Part shown: piece by piece, positions 38,146 through 47,368 of the stretch
Layout of the letters: each line of letters opens with the position of its first letter
Position numbering within the stretch: the first letter of the stretch is position 1
Assembly: GCF_003362805.1 (NCBI RefSeq)
Contig: NZ_QNQT01000006.1
Span: 62,001-126,000, forward strand
Source: Neobacillus piezotolerans
GTDB taxonomy: Bacteria; Bacillota; Bacilli; Bacillales; Cytobacillaceae
DNA length: 64,000 nucleotides
Reading direction: 5' to 3'
The notes under the pieces: generated by a model
The model's database searches: none
What the model saw: only the letters and a program-made list of their open reading frames with translations
Told to the model about the DNA's origin: nothing
Translations under genes and position numbers: made by a program

Positions 38146-39288
38146 ATGATTTACTTTGACAATAGCGCTACAACAAAACCATATAAGGAAGTACTTGAAT
38201 CATTTTGGAAAGTATCGGAGGATTTTTTCGGCAACCCTTCGTCGCTCCATGGGATCGGCGGGAAAACAGAACGGCTGCTCTCCCAGGCAAGGGCGCAAAT
38301 CGCTGGCTTGCTTGGCGTGGATGCGGAGGAGATTACGTTTACCTCGGGAGGAACCGAAAGCAACAACCTCGCGATAAAGGGAACAGCCTTCGGTTACAAA
38401 AACAGGGGAAGGCATTTGATCACGACAGCTGTCGAGCACGCTTCAGTCAGGGAATCGATGCACCAGCTTGAAAAACATGGATTTTCAGTGACCTTTGTTC
38501 CAGTCGACAAAGAAGGAAGAGTAAACCCTGAAGATATCAGGAAATCGATTACGGACGAAACGATCCTCGTTTCGGTCATGCATGTGAACAATGAGGTTGG
38601 CACCATCCAGCCGATTATGGAAATCGGGGAGATCGTCCGCGCCTATCCAAAAGTCCTTTTCCATGTCGACGGCGTCCAGGGGGCGGGCAAACTGCCTCTC
38701 GACTTGAAAAAAGCGGGCGTGGACATGTACTCCTTTTCCGCCCATAAATTCCATGGGTTGAAAGGCAGCGGTGGGCTTTATGTAAAAAAAGGCATCAAGC
38801 TGGAGCCAGTTTTATCCGGAGGAAGCCAGGAATCGGGCCGGCGCGGAGGAACCGAGAATCCCGCTGGAGCGGTGGCCATGGCAAAGGCTCTCCGAATATC
38901 GCTCGATAAACGGGCCGATAAGTACCCGGTCCTGCTTGAAATTCGAAAATCCCTTGTCGAGGGCTTGGGGAATATGGCCGGGATTATTGTCAACACGCCG
39001 AATGGCGGGGCGGCTCCGCATATCATCAATTTTTCCGTGCCGGGCATTAAATCTGAAACGTTTGTTCACGCACTCGAAGAACAGGGCATCTATTTGTCAA
39101 CGACAAGCGCTTGTTCCTCGAAAAAAAAATCGGCGAGCAGCACTCTGATTGCCATGAATGTTCCGGACGATGTGGCGGGAAGCGCGGTCAGGATTAGTCT
39201 TTCGTATGAAAATACACTTGGTGAGGCGATTGAAGTTTTAAAAGAAATTGAAAAAACAGTTTCAAGACTGGGAAGGGTTCTGAATTAA
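38146..39288 (+). CDS. nifZ: Cysteine desulfurase NifZ (ThiI partner)
   Basis: PLP-dependent cysteine desulfurase, 380 residues. Schiff-base lysine K201 (SAHKFHGLKG) and catalytic cysteine C323 in the loop TSACSSKKK. In B. subtilis the nifZ (yrvO paralogue) gene beside thiI provides persulfide sulfur to ThiI for 4-thiouridine in tRNA rather than general Fe-S assembly. GGAACGGAGG lies before the ATG. Its stop codon is directly followed by the ThiI ATG, so the two are translationally linked. Confidence 0.93.
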   Translation: MIYFDNSATTKPYKEVLESFWKVSEDFFGNPSSLHGIGGKTERLLSQARAQIAGLLGVDAEEITFTSGGTESNNLAIKGTAFGYKNRGRHLITTAVEHASVRESMHQLEKHGFSVTFVPVDKEGRVNPEDIRKSITDETILVSVMHVNNEVGTIQPIMEIGEIVRAYPKVLFHVDGVQGAGKLPLDLKKAGVDMYSFSAHKFHGLKGSGGLYVKKGIKLEPVLSGGSQESGRRGGTENPAGAVAMAKALRISLDKRADKYPVLLEIRKSLVEGLGNMAGIIVNTPNGGAAPHIINFSVPGIKSETFVHALEEQGIYLSTTSACSSKKKSASSTLIAMNVPDDVAGSAVRISLSYENTLGEAIEVLKEIEKTVSRLGRVLN

Positions 39289-40497
39289 ATGAAATACGAC
39301 TTGATTATTGTACGATATGGCGAAATATCAACAAAGGGAAGGAACAGGGGGAAATTCGTAGAAAAGCTGAGGAAGGGGATCAAGCACGCCCTTTCCGCGC
39401 ACCGCTCCGTCAAAATAGATGCCGGAAGGGACAGGATGCTGCTTCTTTTAAATGGCGAAGACAGCATAGAGGTTTCCAAAAAATTAAAAAATGTGTTCGG
39501 CATTCAGTCGTTTAGCCCGGCAATCAGGGCCGAACGTGATTTAACATCCATTAAGGCCGCCGCCCATGGACTGATGGAATCTGTTTATGAGGAAGGGAAA
39601 ACTTTTAAGATTACAGCCAAAAGGTCGGATAAGACCTTTGAACTTGATACTGATGGCATCAATCAAATGTTTGGCGCATTCATCCTAACAAATTTCCCAG
39701 GGCTAAAGGTTAACGTAAAAAAGCCCGATATTAATCTCCTGATAGAAGTAAGGAAGGAAGCTGTTTACCTTTCCTGTGAAACGATACACGGGGCCGGAGG
39801 CCTGCCGCTCGGCACAGGCGGAAGGGCTATGCTCATGATCTCTGGCGGGATTGACAGCCCCGTGGCGGGTTTCATGATGATGAAGCGTGGAGTGGAGCTG
39901 GAAGCGGTCCATTTCCACAGCCCGCCTTTCACGAGTGAAAGGGCAAAGCAAAAGGTAATTGACCTTGTGGAAAAGCTGTCCGAAGTCAGCGGGGAAATTG
40001 TATTGCACATCGTCCCTTTTACAGAGGTCCAGCAGACAATCAAGAATCAAATACCCGAAAACTATTCAATGACCGCGACGCGAAGATTCATGCTTAAGAT
40101 TACGGATGCAATCCGGGAGAAGCAGGGAGGCTTAGCGATTGTTACAGGTGAAAGCCTGGGCCAGGTGGCCAGCCAAACACTGGAAAGCATGTATGCCATC
40201 AATGACGTGACAAATACCCCCGTCCTGAGGCCTCTGATTACGATGGATAAAACCGAAATCATCAAAATAGCCGAGAACCTTGGTACTTACGATATTTCCA
40301 TCCTTCCATATGAGGATTGTTGTACGATCTTTGTTCCATCATCGCCTAAAACGAAACCAAAGAAAGATAAAGTGATCCACTATGAAAGCTTTGTCGAATT
40401 TGAACCGATTGTAGCCCGTGCGATTGAGGGAATAGAAACAATCAGGGTGACGCCTGGCTTTAGCGGCAGGAATGAAGGGCTTGACGATCTGTTCTAA
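39289..40497 (+). CDS. thiI: tRNA 4-thiouridine synthase ThiI
   Basis: Adenylates and thiolates U8 of tRNA. Order: N-terminal ferredoxin-like segment, THUMP RNA-binding domain (about residues 60-165), then the PP-loop ATPase with SGGIDSP (residues 185-191). At 402 residues it lacks the C-terminal rhodanese domain of the E. coli enzyme. The short Bacillus form receives sulfur directly from NifZ, encoded immediately upstream with no gap. AAGGG near the end of nifZ may act as the ribosome site, or translation may be coupled. Confidence 0.96.
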   Translation: MKYDLIIVRYGEISTKGRNRGKFVEKLRKGIKHALSAHRSVKIDAGRDRMLLLLNGEDSIEVSKKLKNVFGIQSFSPAIRAERDLTSIKAAAHGLMESVYEEGKTFKITAKRSDKTFELDTDGINQMFGAFILTNFPGLKVNVKKPDINLLIEVRKEAVYLSCETIHGAGGLPLGTGGRAMLMISGGIDSPVAGFMMMKRGVELEAVHFHSPPFTSERAKQKVIDLVEKLSEVSGEIVLHIVPFTEVQQTIKNQIPENYSMTATRRFMLKITDAIREKQGGLAIVTGESLGQVASQTLESMYAINDVTNTPVLRPLITMDKTEIIKIAENLGTYDISILPYEDCCTIFVPSSPKTKPKKDKVIHYESFVEFEPIVARAIEGIETIRVTPGFSGRNEGLDDLF

Positions 40498-40505
40498 AAA
40501 GTGGT

Positions 40506-40590
40506 TAGCCTTTGCTCCTGCCAAAGGCTAGGCAGCCTATGTTTAGCTGGTGGCAAAGCTGCAAGGAAGTAACTCAAAGCAGTTGCTTCC
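40506..40590. repeat. Hairpins between thiI and sspA
   Basis: Perfect 9-bp hairpin TAGCCTTTG / CAAAGGCTA (40506-40530) without a T-tract, then GGAAGTAACT / AGTTGCTTCC (40565-40590, one wobble), which directly abuts a repeat fragment. Confidence 0.55.
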
Positions 40591-40633
40591 CTCCAGTCCA
40601 TACGGCGCTAAACGGGCGTTTGCGCTTTTCTTA
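40590..40633. repeat. 44-bp fragment of the modular interspersed repeat
   Basis: CCTCCAGTCCATACGGCGCTAAAC followed by GGGCGTTTGCGCTTTTCTTA is nearly the same as 27515-27558, including the TTCTTA end. It marks the repeat boundary on this side. Confidence 0.75.
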
Positions 40634-40682
40634 TCACTGACAAAATTACTAATTTTTTGTGAACAATTACCAATGAATGAAT

Positions 40683-40713
40683 TGAATGAAGCCATGTGAG
40701 ATTACACATTATA
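40683..40713 (+). promoter_or_regulatory. Sigma-G promoter of sspA, TGAATG-N18-CATTATA
   Basis: Fits the forespore sigma-G consensus (TGAATA, 17-18 bp, CATACTA). It lies 24 bases before the sspA ATG. Confidence 0.65.
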
Positions 40714-40736
40714 TACTCACAAGGAGGTGAAATCAC

Positions 40737-40940
40737 ATGGCTAACAACAACAGCAACCAACTTCTAGTTCCAGGAGCTGAACAAGCTCTTCAACAAATGA
40801 AAGTTGAAATCGCGTCAGAATTCGGAGTTCATCTCGGTGCAGAAACTACTTCTCGCGCTAACGGATCTGTCGGTGGTGAAATCACTAAGCGCCTCGTTTC
40901 TATGGCTCAGCAACAACTTGGCGGAGGCTTTGCCAGGTAA
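40737..40940 (+). CDS. sspA: Alpha/beta-type small acid-soluble spore protein
   Basis: 67-residue DNA-coating protein of the forespore. It saturates spore DNA, converting it to an A-like form and protecting it from UV and chemicals, and is degraded by the Gpr protease at germination. The two family motifs are visible: EIASEFGV, which contains the Gpr cleavage site, and [20 protein letters not shown] lies upstream of the ATG, with a sigma-G promoter and a terminator flanking. The symbol reflects position next to thiI/ytcI as in B. subtilis. Confidence 0.95.
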   Translation: MANNNSNQLLVPGAEQALQQMKVEIASEFGVHLGAETTSRANGSVGGEITKRLVSMAQQQLGGGFAR

Positions 40941-40962
40941 CAAAATTTAATATATGGCTACA

Positions 40963-40990
40963 GGGAGCGGGTAAAACCGCTCCTTTTTTG
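40963..40990 (+). terminator. Terminator of sspA
   Basis: Stem GGAGCGG / CCGCTCC with a six-base loop, followed by six T. Confidence 0.88.
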
Positions 40991-41074
40991 TGATCTAGGA
41001 AGGGTTGGAAATTTAAAAAGGTTCAGAAATTTTATATAATGAAGTCGATAGAGAAATTTGGGAGGGGAACATTG

Positions 41075-42658
41075 ATGAACCGGGAAGACTTGATTGCTCC
41101 ACAGCAGTACAATCTTGTTTCGGAAGCCGAGCGTTTTTCAGGTACCGGCGATAAAATCGCGCTCATCTGGGAAAACGAAGCGGGAGACACCAAAAGGGTT
41201 ACATACAGGGAACTAATCGAAAAGGTAAATAGGGCCGGCAATGTTTTTCTTGGCTCCGGACTGCAAAAGGGAGATGCTGTCCTTGTCGTTATTCCCCGGC
41301 TGATTGATGCGTACATCGTTTACCTGGCGGCATTGAAAGCCGGACTGGCGGTTATCCCAAGTTCCGAAATGCTGCGGGAAAAGGACTTGCAATACCGGAT
41401 TGCCCATGGCGATGCAAAAGCCGTGGTCAGTTATTACCCCTTCACCGGAGAATTTGCAAACATCGCCGAGCCAGGGCTGAAAAAGTTTTCGGTTGGCAAA
41501 CAGGTGGATGGCTGGGAATATCTCGACGAACTAATGGAAATGGCCTCTCCCGAGTTGAAGGCGGCTAATACGTCCCGCGATGATATGGCGTTTTTGTCCT
41601 ACACGTCCGGAACGACAGGAAATCCGAAAGGGGTTGTCCACACACATGGGTGGGCATATGCCCATTTGAGGACGGCCGCTGAACATTGGCTCTGCATTAA
41701 AGAAACGGATACTGTCTGGGCAACAGCCGGCCCGGGATGGCAAAAATGGATTTGGAGCCCGTTCCTATCCGTACTTGGGTCAGGGGCGACTGGTCTCATA
41801 TATCATGGGAAGTTCGAACCGAAAAAATACCTGCAGCTTCTGGAAAAATATGAAGTGAATGTCCTGTGCTGCACGCCGACGGAATATAGGCTCATGGCGA
41901 AAGCGGACAATCTGGAGAATTACAGCCTGCCCAAGCTTCATAGCGCCGTGTCCGCGGGGGAACCTTTGAATAGGGAAGTTATTGATACGTTCAGGAACTA
42001 TTTTGCTATCAATGTCCGCGATGGCTATGGGCAGACGGAAAATACACTTTTAATTGGAATCACAAAGGATATGGAACTCAGGCCGGGATCAATGGGCAAG
42101 CCTACCCCCGGCAACACAGTGGAGATCATCAACGAGGATGGGGAAAGATGCAAGCCGGGTGAGGTAGGCGATATCGCTGTCCATATTGATTCCCCAGCCC
42201 TGTTCAAAACTTACTATAAAGATCCGGAAAGAACTTCAATGCAGTTCAGGGGCGATTATTATATTACCGGCGACAAAGCAAAAAAGGATGAGGATGGCTA
42301 CTTTTGGTTCGAGGGCCGAGGTGATGATATCATCATCAGTTCCGGTTATACAATTGGGCCTTTCGAGGTGGAAGACGCGCTTGTCAAGCATCCGCTTGTC
42401 CAGGAATGCGCGGTAGTCGCAAGCCCCGATGAAATTCGCGGGAATATCGTGAAGGCATTTGTTGTCCTGAAGGAAGAACCTTCGAAGTCGAGCGATGAAT
42501 TAATCAAGGAACTGCAGGAGCACGTCAAAGTTCTGACTGCCCCCTACAAGTACCCAAGGAAAATTGAATTTCTTGAGGAACTTCCAAAGACGACTTCAGG
42601 AAAAATCCGCCGGGTAGAGCTGCGGCAAAAGGAAATGGCTTCAACGGGAAAGAAATAG
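41075..42658 (+). CDS. ytcI: Acyl-CoA synthetase YtcI (MbcS-like, AMP-forming)
   Basis: ANL-superfamily acid:CoA ligase of 527 residues. YTSGTTGNPKG (near residue 176), DGYGQTEN, ITGDKAKKDEDGYFWFEGR and the C-terminal PKTTSGKIRR are intact. Homologues annotated MbcS activate short branched-chain acids such as 2-methylbutyrate; acetate is another possible substrate. It shares its architecture with acsA in this window, but is shorter and has a different substrate pocket region. GGGAGGGG precedes ATG 41075. A long GC hairpin, not a T-tract terminator, separates it from ytcJ. Confidence 0.85.
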   Translation: MNREDLIAPQQYNLVSEAERFSGTGDKIALIWENEAGDTKRVTYRELIEKVNRAGNVFLGSGLQKGDAVLVVIPRLIDAYIVYLAALKAGLAVIPSSEMLREKDLQYRIAHGDAKAVVSYYPFTGEFANIAEPGLKKFSVGKQVDGWEYLDELMEMASPELKAANTSRDDMAFLSYTSGTTGNPKGVVHTHGWAYAHLRTAAEHWLCIKETDTVWATAGPGWQKWIWSPFLSVLGSGATGLIYHGKFEPKKYLQLLEKYEVNVLCCTPTEYRLMAKADNLENYSLPKLHSAVSAGEPLNREVIDTFRNYFAINVRDGYGQTENTLLIGITKDMELRPGSMGKPTPGNTVEIINEDGERCKPGEVGDIAVHIDSPALFKTYYKDPERTSMQFRGDYYITGDKAKKDEDGYFWFEGRGDDIIISSGYTIGPFEVEDALVKHPLVQECAVVASPDEIRGNIVKAFVVLKEEPSKSSDELIKELQEHVKVLTAPYKYPRKIEFLEELPKTTSGKIRRVELRQKEMASTGKK

Positions 42659-42665
42659 GAAAGCA

Positions 42666-42696
42666 GTAAAGCAGGCGGGCCAGCCGCCTGCTTTAC
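42666..42696. repeat. 13-bp perfect inverted repeat between ytcI and ytcJ
   Basis: GTAAAGCAGGCGG / CCGCCTGCTTTAC with a five-base loop. No T-tract follows (GATTGAAAG), so it may stabilise the ytcI transcript or act as a weak terminator. Confidence 0.7.
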
Positions 42697-42723
42697 GATT
42701 GAAAGGGAAAAGGAGCTGTATGT

Positions 42724-44316
42724 ATGGCAACACTATGGCATGGAGGGCCAATTTATACAATGGCCGCTGATGGGGATAAAGTTGAAGCGGTCCTGACTGA
42801 AAATGGCAGGATCATCGGCGTGGGAACGCTTGCCGATCTTGAAGGGCGGACTTACGCAAGTATAGATAATCGGATTGATCTGGGAGGCTGTACGATGATA
42901 CCCGGCCTGGTAGACAGCCATATCCACCTGATTGGCCATGGGGAACGGCTTGTAAGGCTGGATCTTTCCACATATAAAACAAGAAAGGAAACACTTTATG
43001 CGGTAAAGGAATATTCACTTGGCCTGAAGGAAGGGGAATGGGTCATTGGGGAAGGGTGGAACGAAAATCTTTGGGAAACGAACGAGCCGTTGAACAAAGA
43101 TGAACTTGATGAGATTGTTGCCGACAGGCCCGTCCTCTTGAAGCGGACCTGCCGCCATGCTGTCGTGGCCAATTCGGTTGCCCTGAAGGCTGCCGGAGTG
43201 GATGAAACAACTGTATCGCCTCCGGGCGGGATGATTGATAAAAGTCCTGATGGGCGGCTAACGGGGATTTTAAAGGACACTGCCCAGGAACTTGTTTATT
43301 CAATTATGCCGGAAGCTTCAGAATCCTATATGGCCAGGGCGATTAAAGCGTCCATCAGGGATTTGTACAGCTTGGGGATAACGGGGGTACATACGGAAGA
43401 CTTGAATTATTACGGGGGCTTCTCCAAAACATATGGCGTTTTCAAACGGGCCATTGAGGAGGACGGGCTGAAGTTCCGGACGCATCTCCTTGTCCATCAT
43501 GGCGTGCTGGACGATTACATCGCGGATGGGCATACGTATTTGTCCGGAAATGAATGGATAGAGTTTGGCGCGATGAAAATATTTTCCGACGGTGCCCTTG
43601 GAGGCAGGACGGCGCTATTAAGCGAACCCTACAGCGATGCGCCCGGAACAAACGGGGTTGCCATTTTTAGCCGGGAAGAGCTTTCGGCGCTCGTTGGAAG
43701 GGCACGGGAGCATCAAATGCCGGTAGCCATCCATGCCATCGGCGACCTAGCCTTTGAATACTGCCTTGACGCGCTTGAGGACAATCCACTCAGAGGGACA
43801 GGAAGGGATCGGCTTATTCATGCCCAAATCCTTCGCGAAGACCTTATCGAGCGGGCAAAAAAACTGCCGCTCGTCCTTGATTTGCAGCCAGTATTCATGC
43901 TATCGGATTATCCGTGGGTTATCGACAGGGTCGGCATTGATAGAATGCGGTATTCCTACGCATGGAAAACTCTTTTGGAAAGCGGTATTCCATGTTCTGG
44001 AGGTTCCGATGCACCTATAGAGTATCCGAATCCATTCCTTGGCATTGACGCGGCTGTAAACCGGACAGTAAACGGGAAGGAATATGGGCGGGAAGAAGCT
44101 CTGTCCGTCTTTGAAGCGGTCAGCCTCTATACGAAAGGAAGCGCGTATGCGGCTTGCCATGAACAGGATAGAGGTATGATCGGCGAGGGCTTGCTGGCAG
44201 ACTTTACAATACTGGACAGGGATATTTTTATAATACAGAAGGATACCATCCGTGAAACAGAAGCAGTCATGACCGTAATTGGCGAAGAAATCGTTTATAC
44301 CCGCACCCTGAAATGA
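42724..44316 (+). CDS. ytcJ: Amidohydrolase family protein YtcJ
   Basis: Amidohydrolase 3 (YtcJ-like) protein of 530 residues. The metal-binding start motif GLVDSHIHLIGHG lies near residue 60, IHAIGDLA near 340, and the SDAPIEYPNP aspartate loop near 430. Substrate unknown; relatives hydrolyse cyclic amides or N-acyl groups. AAAGGAG precedes the ATG. It follows ytcI on the same strand. No signal peptide is apparent. Confidence 0.85.
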   Translation: MATLWHGGPIYTMAADGDKVEAVLTENGRIIGVGTLADLEGRTYASIDNRIDLGGCTMIPGLVDSHIHLIGHGERLVRLDLSTYKTRKETLYAVKEYSLGLKEGEWVIGEGWNENLWETNEPLNKDELDEIVADRPVLLKRTCRHAVVANSVALKAAGVDETTVSPPGGMIDKSPDGRLTGILKDTAQELVYSIMPEASESYMARAIKASIRDLYSLGITGVHTEDLNYYGGFSKTYGVFKRAIEEDGLKFRTHLLVHHGVLDDYIADGHTYLSGNEWIEFGAMKIFSDGALGGRTALLSEPYSDAPGTNGVAIFSREELSALVGRAREHQMPVAIHAIGDLAFEYCLDALEDNPLRGTGRDRLIHAQILREDLIERAKKLPLVLDLQPVFMLSDYPWVIDRVGIDRMRYSYAWKTLLESGIPCSGGSDAPIEYPNPFLGIDAAVNRTVNGKEYGREEALSVFEAVSLYTKGSAYAACHEQDRGMIGEGLLADFTILDRDIFIIQKDTIRETEAVMTVIGEEIVYTRTLK

Positions 44317-44428
44317 ACGTACCCGGAAAGTTGATTCATTGATTTTTAAAAAAAATAACCCCATGTCCACGTATTTCGTGTATAATGTGTAGTATTTCGA
44401 AACTAGAAAGAATAGAGGCACGAAAGAT

Positions 44429-45348
44429 ATGGGGAACAATGAAATCAAGACTGGTGTTTTGCAGGCCGGCTTTTCTTATTTAATCTGGGGCCTGCTGCCG
44501 ATTTACTGGAAGCTTCTCGGGAATGTAGGCCCGATTGAAATCCTTGCCAACCGGGTATTTTGGTCGTTTATTTTCATGCTTGCGGTCTTGGGGGCCGCGA
44601 AAAAGCTTCCTTCTTTTTGGGGAGTCCTTAAAAGCTTTAAATCGCAAAGGAAGCAGCTGTATGCATTGGCGATTGCTTCCATATTGATCAGCATTAACTG
44701 GTTTGTCTATATTTGGGCGGTAAATAGCGGCCAAATGATTGAAGCGAGCCTTGGGTATTACATCAATCCGCTTGTAAGCGTGCTTCTTGGCCTGTTTGTC
44801 CTGAAAGAAAGGCTCAATGGCGTTCAATATGCGTCATTCACCCTCGCGCTCATTGGGGTGATTATCATTTCCGTTTCCTATGGACGGGTTCCTTGGATTG
44901 CCTTGACACTGGCGGTTTCCTTCGGGCTGTACGGGTTGGCCAAAAAGCTTATAAAAGTTGACTCCGCGGTCGGACTGGCTCTTGAAACGATGGTTGTAAC
45001 GCCGATTGCCGCGGTTTACCTGGTCTTCCTTTTGGGAGAAGGGACGTCCGCTTTCCTTCATTTTGGAGTAGGAACCCATTTGCTACTCGCCGGTGCGGGA
45101 GCGGCAACCGCGCTTCCGCTCCTTCTGTTTGCGGGCGGAGCGCAAAAATCCCGCTTTCCATGCTCGGTTTTCTCCAGTACATCGCGCCTACTCTCTCGCT
45201 TATGCTTGGCATTTTTGTATATGGGGAGCATTTCAGCGGCCTTCAGCTGTTGTCGTTCATTTTTATTTGGTCGGCGCTTACCCTTTATTCCCTTTCGAAG
45301 ACAAAGCTTCTCTCTTCATTTGGGATGAAAATCCGCAAACAGTCATAA
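44429..45348 (+). pseudogene. rarD: rarD-like EamA permease, interrupted by a single-base frameshift
   Basis: Ten-helix drug/metabolite transporter of the RarD family. The first frame runs to residue 240 with intact helices (GFSYLIWGLLPIYWK, SINWFVYIWAVNSGQMIEASLGYYINPL). It then leaves frame in an A5 run at 45144-45148. The downstream frame from about 45149 resumes the expected end (IPLSMLGFLQYIAPTLSLM ... ALTLYSLSKTKL) and stops at 45348. One extra A would restore an intact protein of about 306 residues. A sequencing error and a real mutation cannot be told apart here. Without correction the frame ends at 45328 with an unrelated tail. Confidence 0.8.
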
Positions 45349-45352
45349 AAAT

Positions 45353-45385
45353 GCATCCGCCGTTAAGTAAGGCGGATGCTTTTTG
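45353..45385. terminator. Terminator between rarD and the NAD kinase gene
   Basis: Perfect 9-bp stem GCATCCGCC / GGCGGATGC followed by five T; A-run on the other side allows use by the convergent gene. Confidence 0.8.
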
Positions 45386-45396
45386 CGCTTTCCCTT

Positions 45397-46197
45397 TTAC
45401 AAAAAGCTGCGTTTTACCTTTTCCCAGAATGAATTGTCCTTCAGCTTGACTGTTTTAATGATTTTATTGCTCAGTTTAATTTCGACTTTTTCGACATGCT
45501 GGATACTCAAAGCCTCATTATCCATCCCCATTGTCGGGTAGTCGTTTCCATTTTTCCCAACTTTTAATGTCAGGGTCCGGTCGCCGCCCAGAATGAAGGA
45601 AGAGCCCAATGTCCTGAATCGATTGTTGTTGACCGATGCAAGCTCGCTTACCTGGATGCATGGCAGGAGAGGGTCGACAATCGCGCCGTTGATTGATTTG
45701 TTATAGGCCGTGCTCCCGGTTGGGGTCGAGACAATCATGCCGTCCCCCATGAACGTTTCGAAGTGGAGGTCATCCACAAAGACATCAAGTACGAACGTTT
45801 TGATAATTGCCGACCTGATGCTGAATTCATTCAGGCATTGGAATGTGGTTTCCCCATCCACGGTAACGTCGATGGTTGGGTAGCGCCTGACTTCTATTTG
45901 TTCGTTCGATACCACTTCAATCATTTTGCCAATGTCGTCAATGTGGAAATCGCAATACATGCTTAAACTGTCTGAAGTTGTAATGCCGGCATACAGGCAA
46001 TCATCCCTGAATCCAGTTTTCCTGACAGCCTGGAGGAAGGTCCCTTCTCCCCCGATACTTGTAATGATGTTTGCATCCCGGTAATCATCGACAAGTGTAA
46101 AGCCGTATTCTTCGGCCAAATCATAAAGCGGAGCCGCCTTTTTAAGCAATTCCGCATCCCGCTTATGGTAAAAAAATAAATTCTTCCGATTAGCCAT
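45397..46197 (-). CDS. ppnKB: NAD kinase (second paralogue, YtdI/PpnKB-like)
   Basis: Phosphorylates NAD to NADP. The 266-residue protein has the GGEGT variant of the NAD-kinase GGDG motif (residues 49-53), the NE motif (CLNEFSIR) and TPTGSTAYN. Bacillus has two NAD kinases; position near sppA matches the second (ytdI). ATG 46197 follows AGGAGGA; upstream codons in frame lack a ribosome site. It is divergent from sppA. Confidence 0.92.
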   Translation of the reverse strand: MANRKNLFFYHKRDAELLKKAAPLYDLAEEYGFTLVDDYRDANIITSIGGEGTFLQAVRKTGFRDDCLYAGITTSDSLSMYCDFHIDDIGKMIEVVSNEQIEVRRYPTIDVTVDGETTFQCLNEFSIRSAIIKTFVLDVFVDDLHFETFMGDGMIVSTPTGSTAYNKSINGAIVDPLLPCIQVSELASVNNNRFRTLGSSFILGGDRTLTLKVGKNGNDYPTMGMDNEALSIQHVEKVEIKLSNKIIKTVKLKDNSFWEKVKRSFL

Positions 46198-46345
46198 CCC
46201 GAGTCCTCCTCTTACAGCCATTAGTTTAATTGTACCCTTTAAGCCAATCATTTGGTAAACTGATATTGGTTCTTATCAAGTTTAGCATTTCTTATCGCAT
46301 TTTGAAATAATCAGCAATTGAGCGTTGCAAAAGGGGGATTAGTGG

Positions 46346-47356
46346 ATGAGCGGAAAAAGATGGGCGGCTCTTGGGATTGCCGCAGGCCTGTTTATCATAT
46401 CTGTGGTGGTCAATTTTTTGTCAGCCTTTGCGATAAAAGGCGTCGAAAGCGACTTTGGTGATTTATTCGCTGCCACCCAAAAAAGCTATGTGGAAGAAGT
46501 GCTGGAAGAAGGCGATGAATTTGAAAAGATTGCCGTCCTCGATGTGAACGGGACGATACAGGATACAGGGGAATCGATGCCGCTTTTGGGAAGCCAGGGC
46601 TATAACCATAAGACCTTTATGGAAAAGCTTGAAGATGCCGGCGACGACGCGAATGTAAAGGGGATTATCATCAGGGTCAATTCACCTGGTGGCGGGGTTG
46701 TCGAAAGCGCCGAAATCCACGATAAGATCGTTTCGATCCAAAAGGGAAAAAAGAAACCTGTGTACATATCGATGGCATCCATGGCCGCGTCGGGCGGCTA
46801 CTACATATCGGCACCGGCGGATAAAATCTTTGCAAGCCCGGAAACGCTGACTGGTTCTCTCGGGGTTATCATGCAGGGAATGAATTACGAAGGCCTGGCA
46901 AAGAAATACGGAGTCGAATTCATGACAATCAAAAGCGGCCCATACAAAGACATTATGAGCCCTGCGAGGGAAATGACGGAGGAAGAAAAGAAAATCCTCC
47001 AAAGCATGATCAACAATTCCTATGAGGGGTTTGTAAAAGTTATTTCCGAGGGCCGGAAAATGCCGGTTGACCAGGTCAAAAAGATTGCGGATGGCCGAGT
47101 CTATGATGGACGCCAGGCAAAAGAACTAGGGCTGATCGACGGCTTCGGCTATCTTGACGATGTCATAGCCCAGCTGAAAAAGGACAAAAATCTAAAGGGA
47201 GCGAAGGTTGTCAGGTTTACAGACGGGATTGGATTTGGATCTTTGTTCAGCATGAAGGCAAAAAGCTTTTTAAGTGGCGATGCCGAACTTCAGGGGCTTC
47301 TTCAGTTCCTATCAAAGACCAATTCGCCGCGCCTGATGTATCTATATTCCGAGTAA
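46346..47356 (+). CDS. sppA: Signal peptide peptidase SppA
   Basis: Membrane-bound Ser/Lys protease clearing remnant signal peptides, and in B. subtilis contributing to resistance to some antibacterial peptides. An N-terminal transmembrane helix (about residues 7-29) is followed by the S49 domain. The catalytic serine is S149 (AASGGYYIS) and the general-base lysine K201 (SGPYKDIM), two residues displaced from the B. subtilis S147/K199 pair. The 336-residue length agrees. yteJ follows after 12 bases, so they form an operon. Confidence 0.94.
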   Translation: MSGKRWAALGIAAGLFIISVVVNFLSAFAIKGVESDFGDLFAATQKSYVEEVLEEGDEFEKIAVLDVNGTIQDTGESMPLLGSQGYNHKTFMEKLEDAGDDANVKGIIIRVNSPGGGVVESAEIHDKIVSIQKGKKKPVYISMASMAASGGYYISAPADKIFASPETLTGSLGVIMQGMNYEGLAKKYGVEFMTIKSGPYKDIMSPAREMTEEEKKILQSMINNSYEGFVKVISEGRKMPVDQVKKIADGRVYDGRQAKELGLIDGFGYLDDVIAQLKKDKNLKGAKVVRFTDGIGFGSLFSMKAKSFLSGDAELQGLLQFLSKTNSPRLMYLYSE

Positions 47357-47368
47357 GGGGGATGCCGC

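Noticed and set aside
45140-45150. Programmed frameshift in rarD
   Set aside because: RarD proteins are not known to use frameshifting, the run is only five A, and no stimulatory structure was seen. Error or mutation is simpler.
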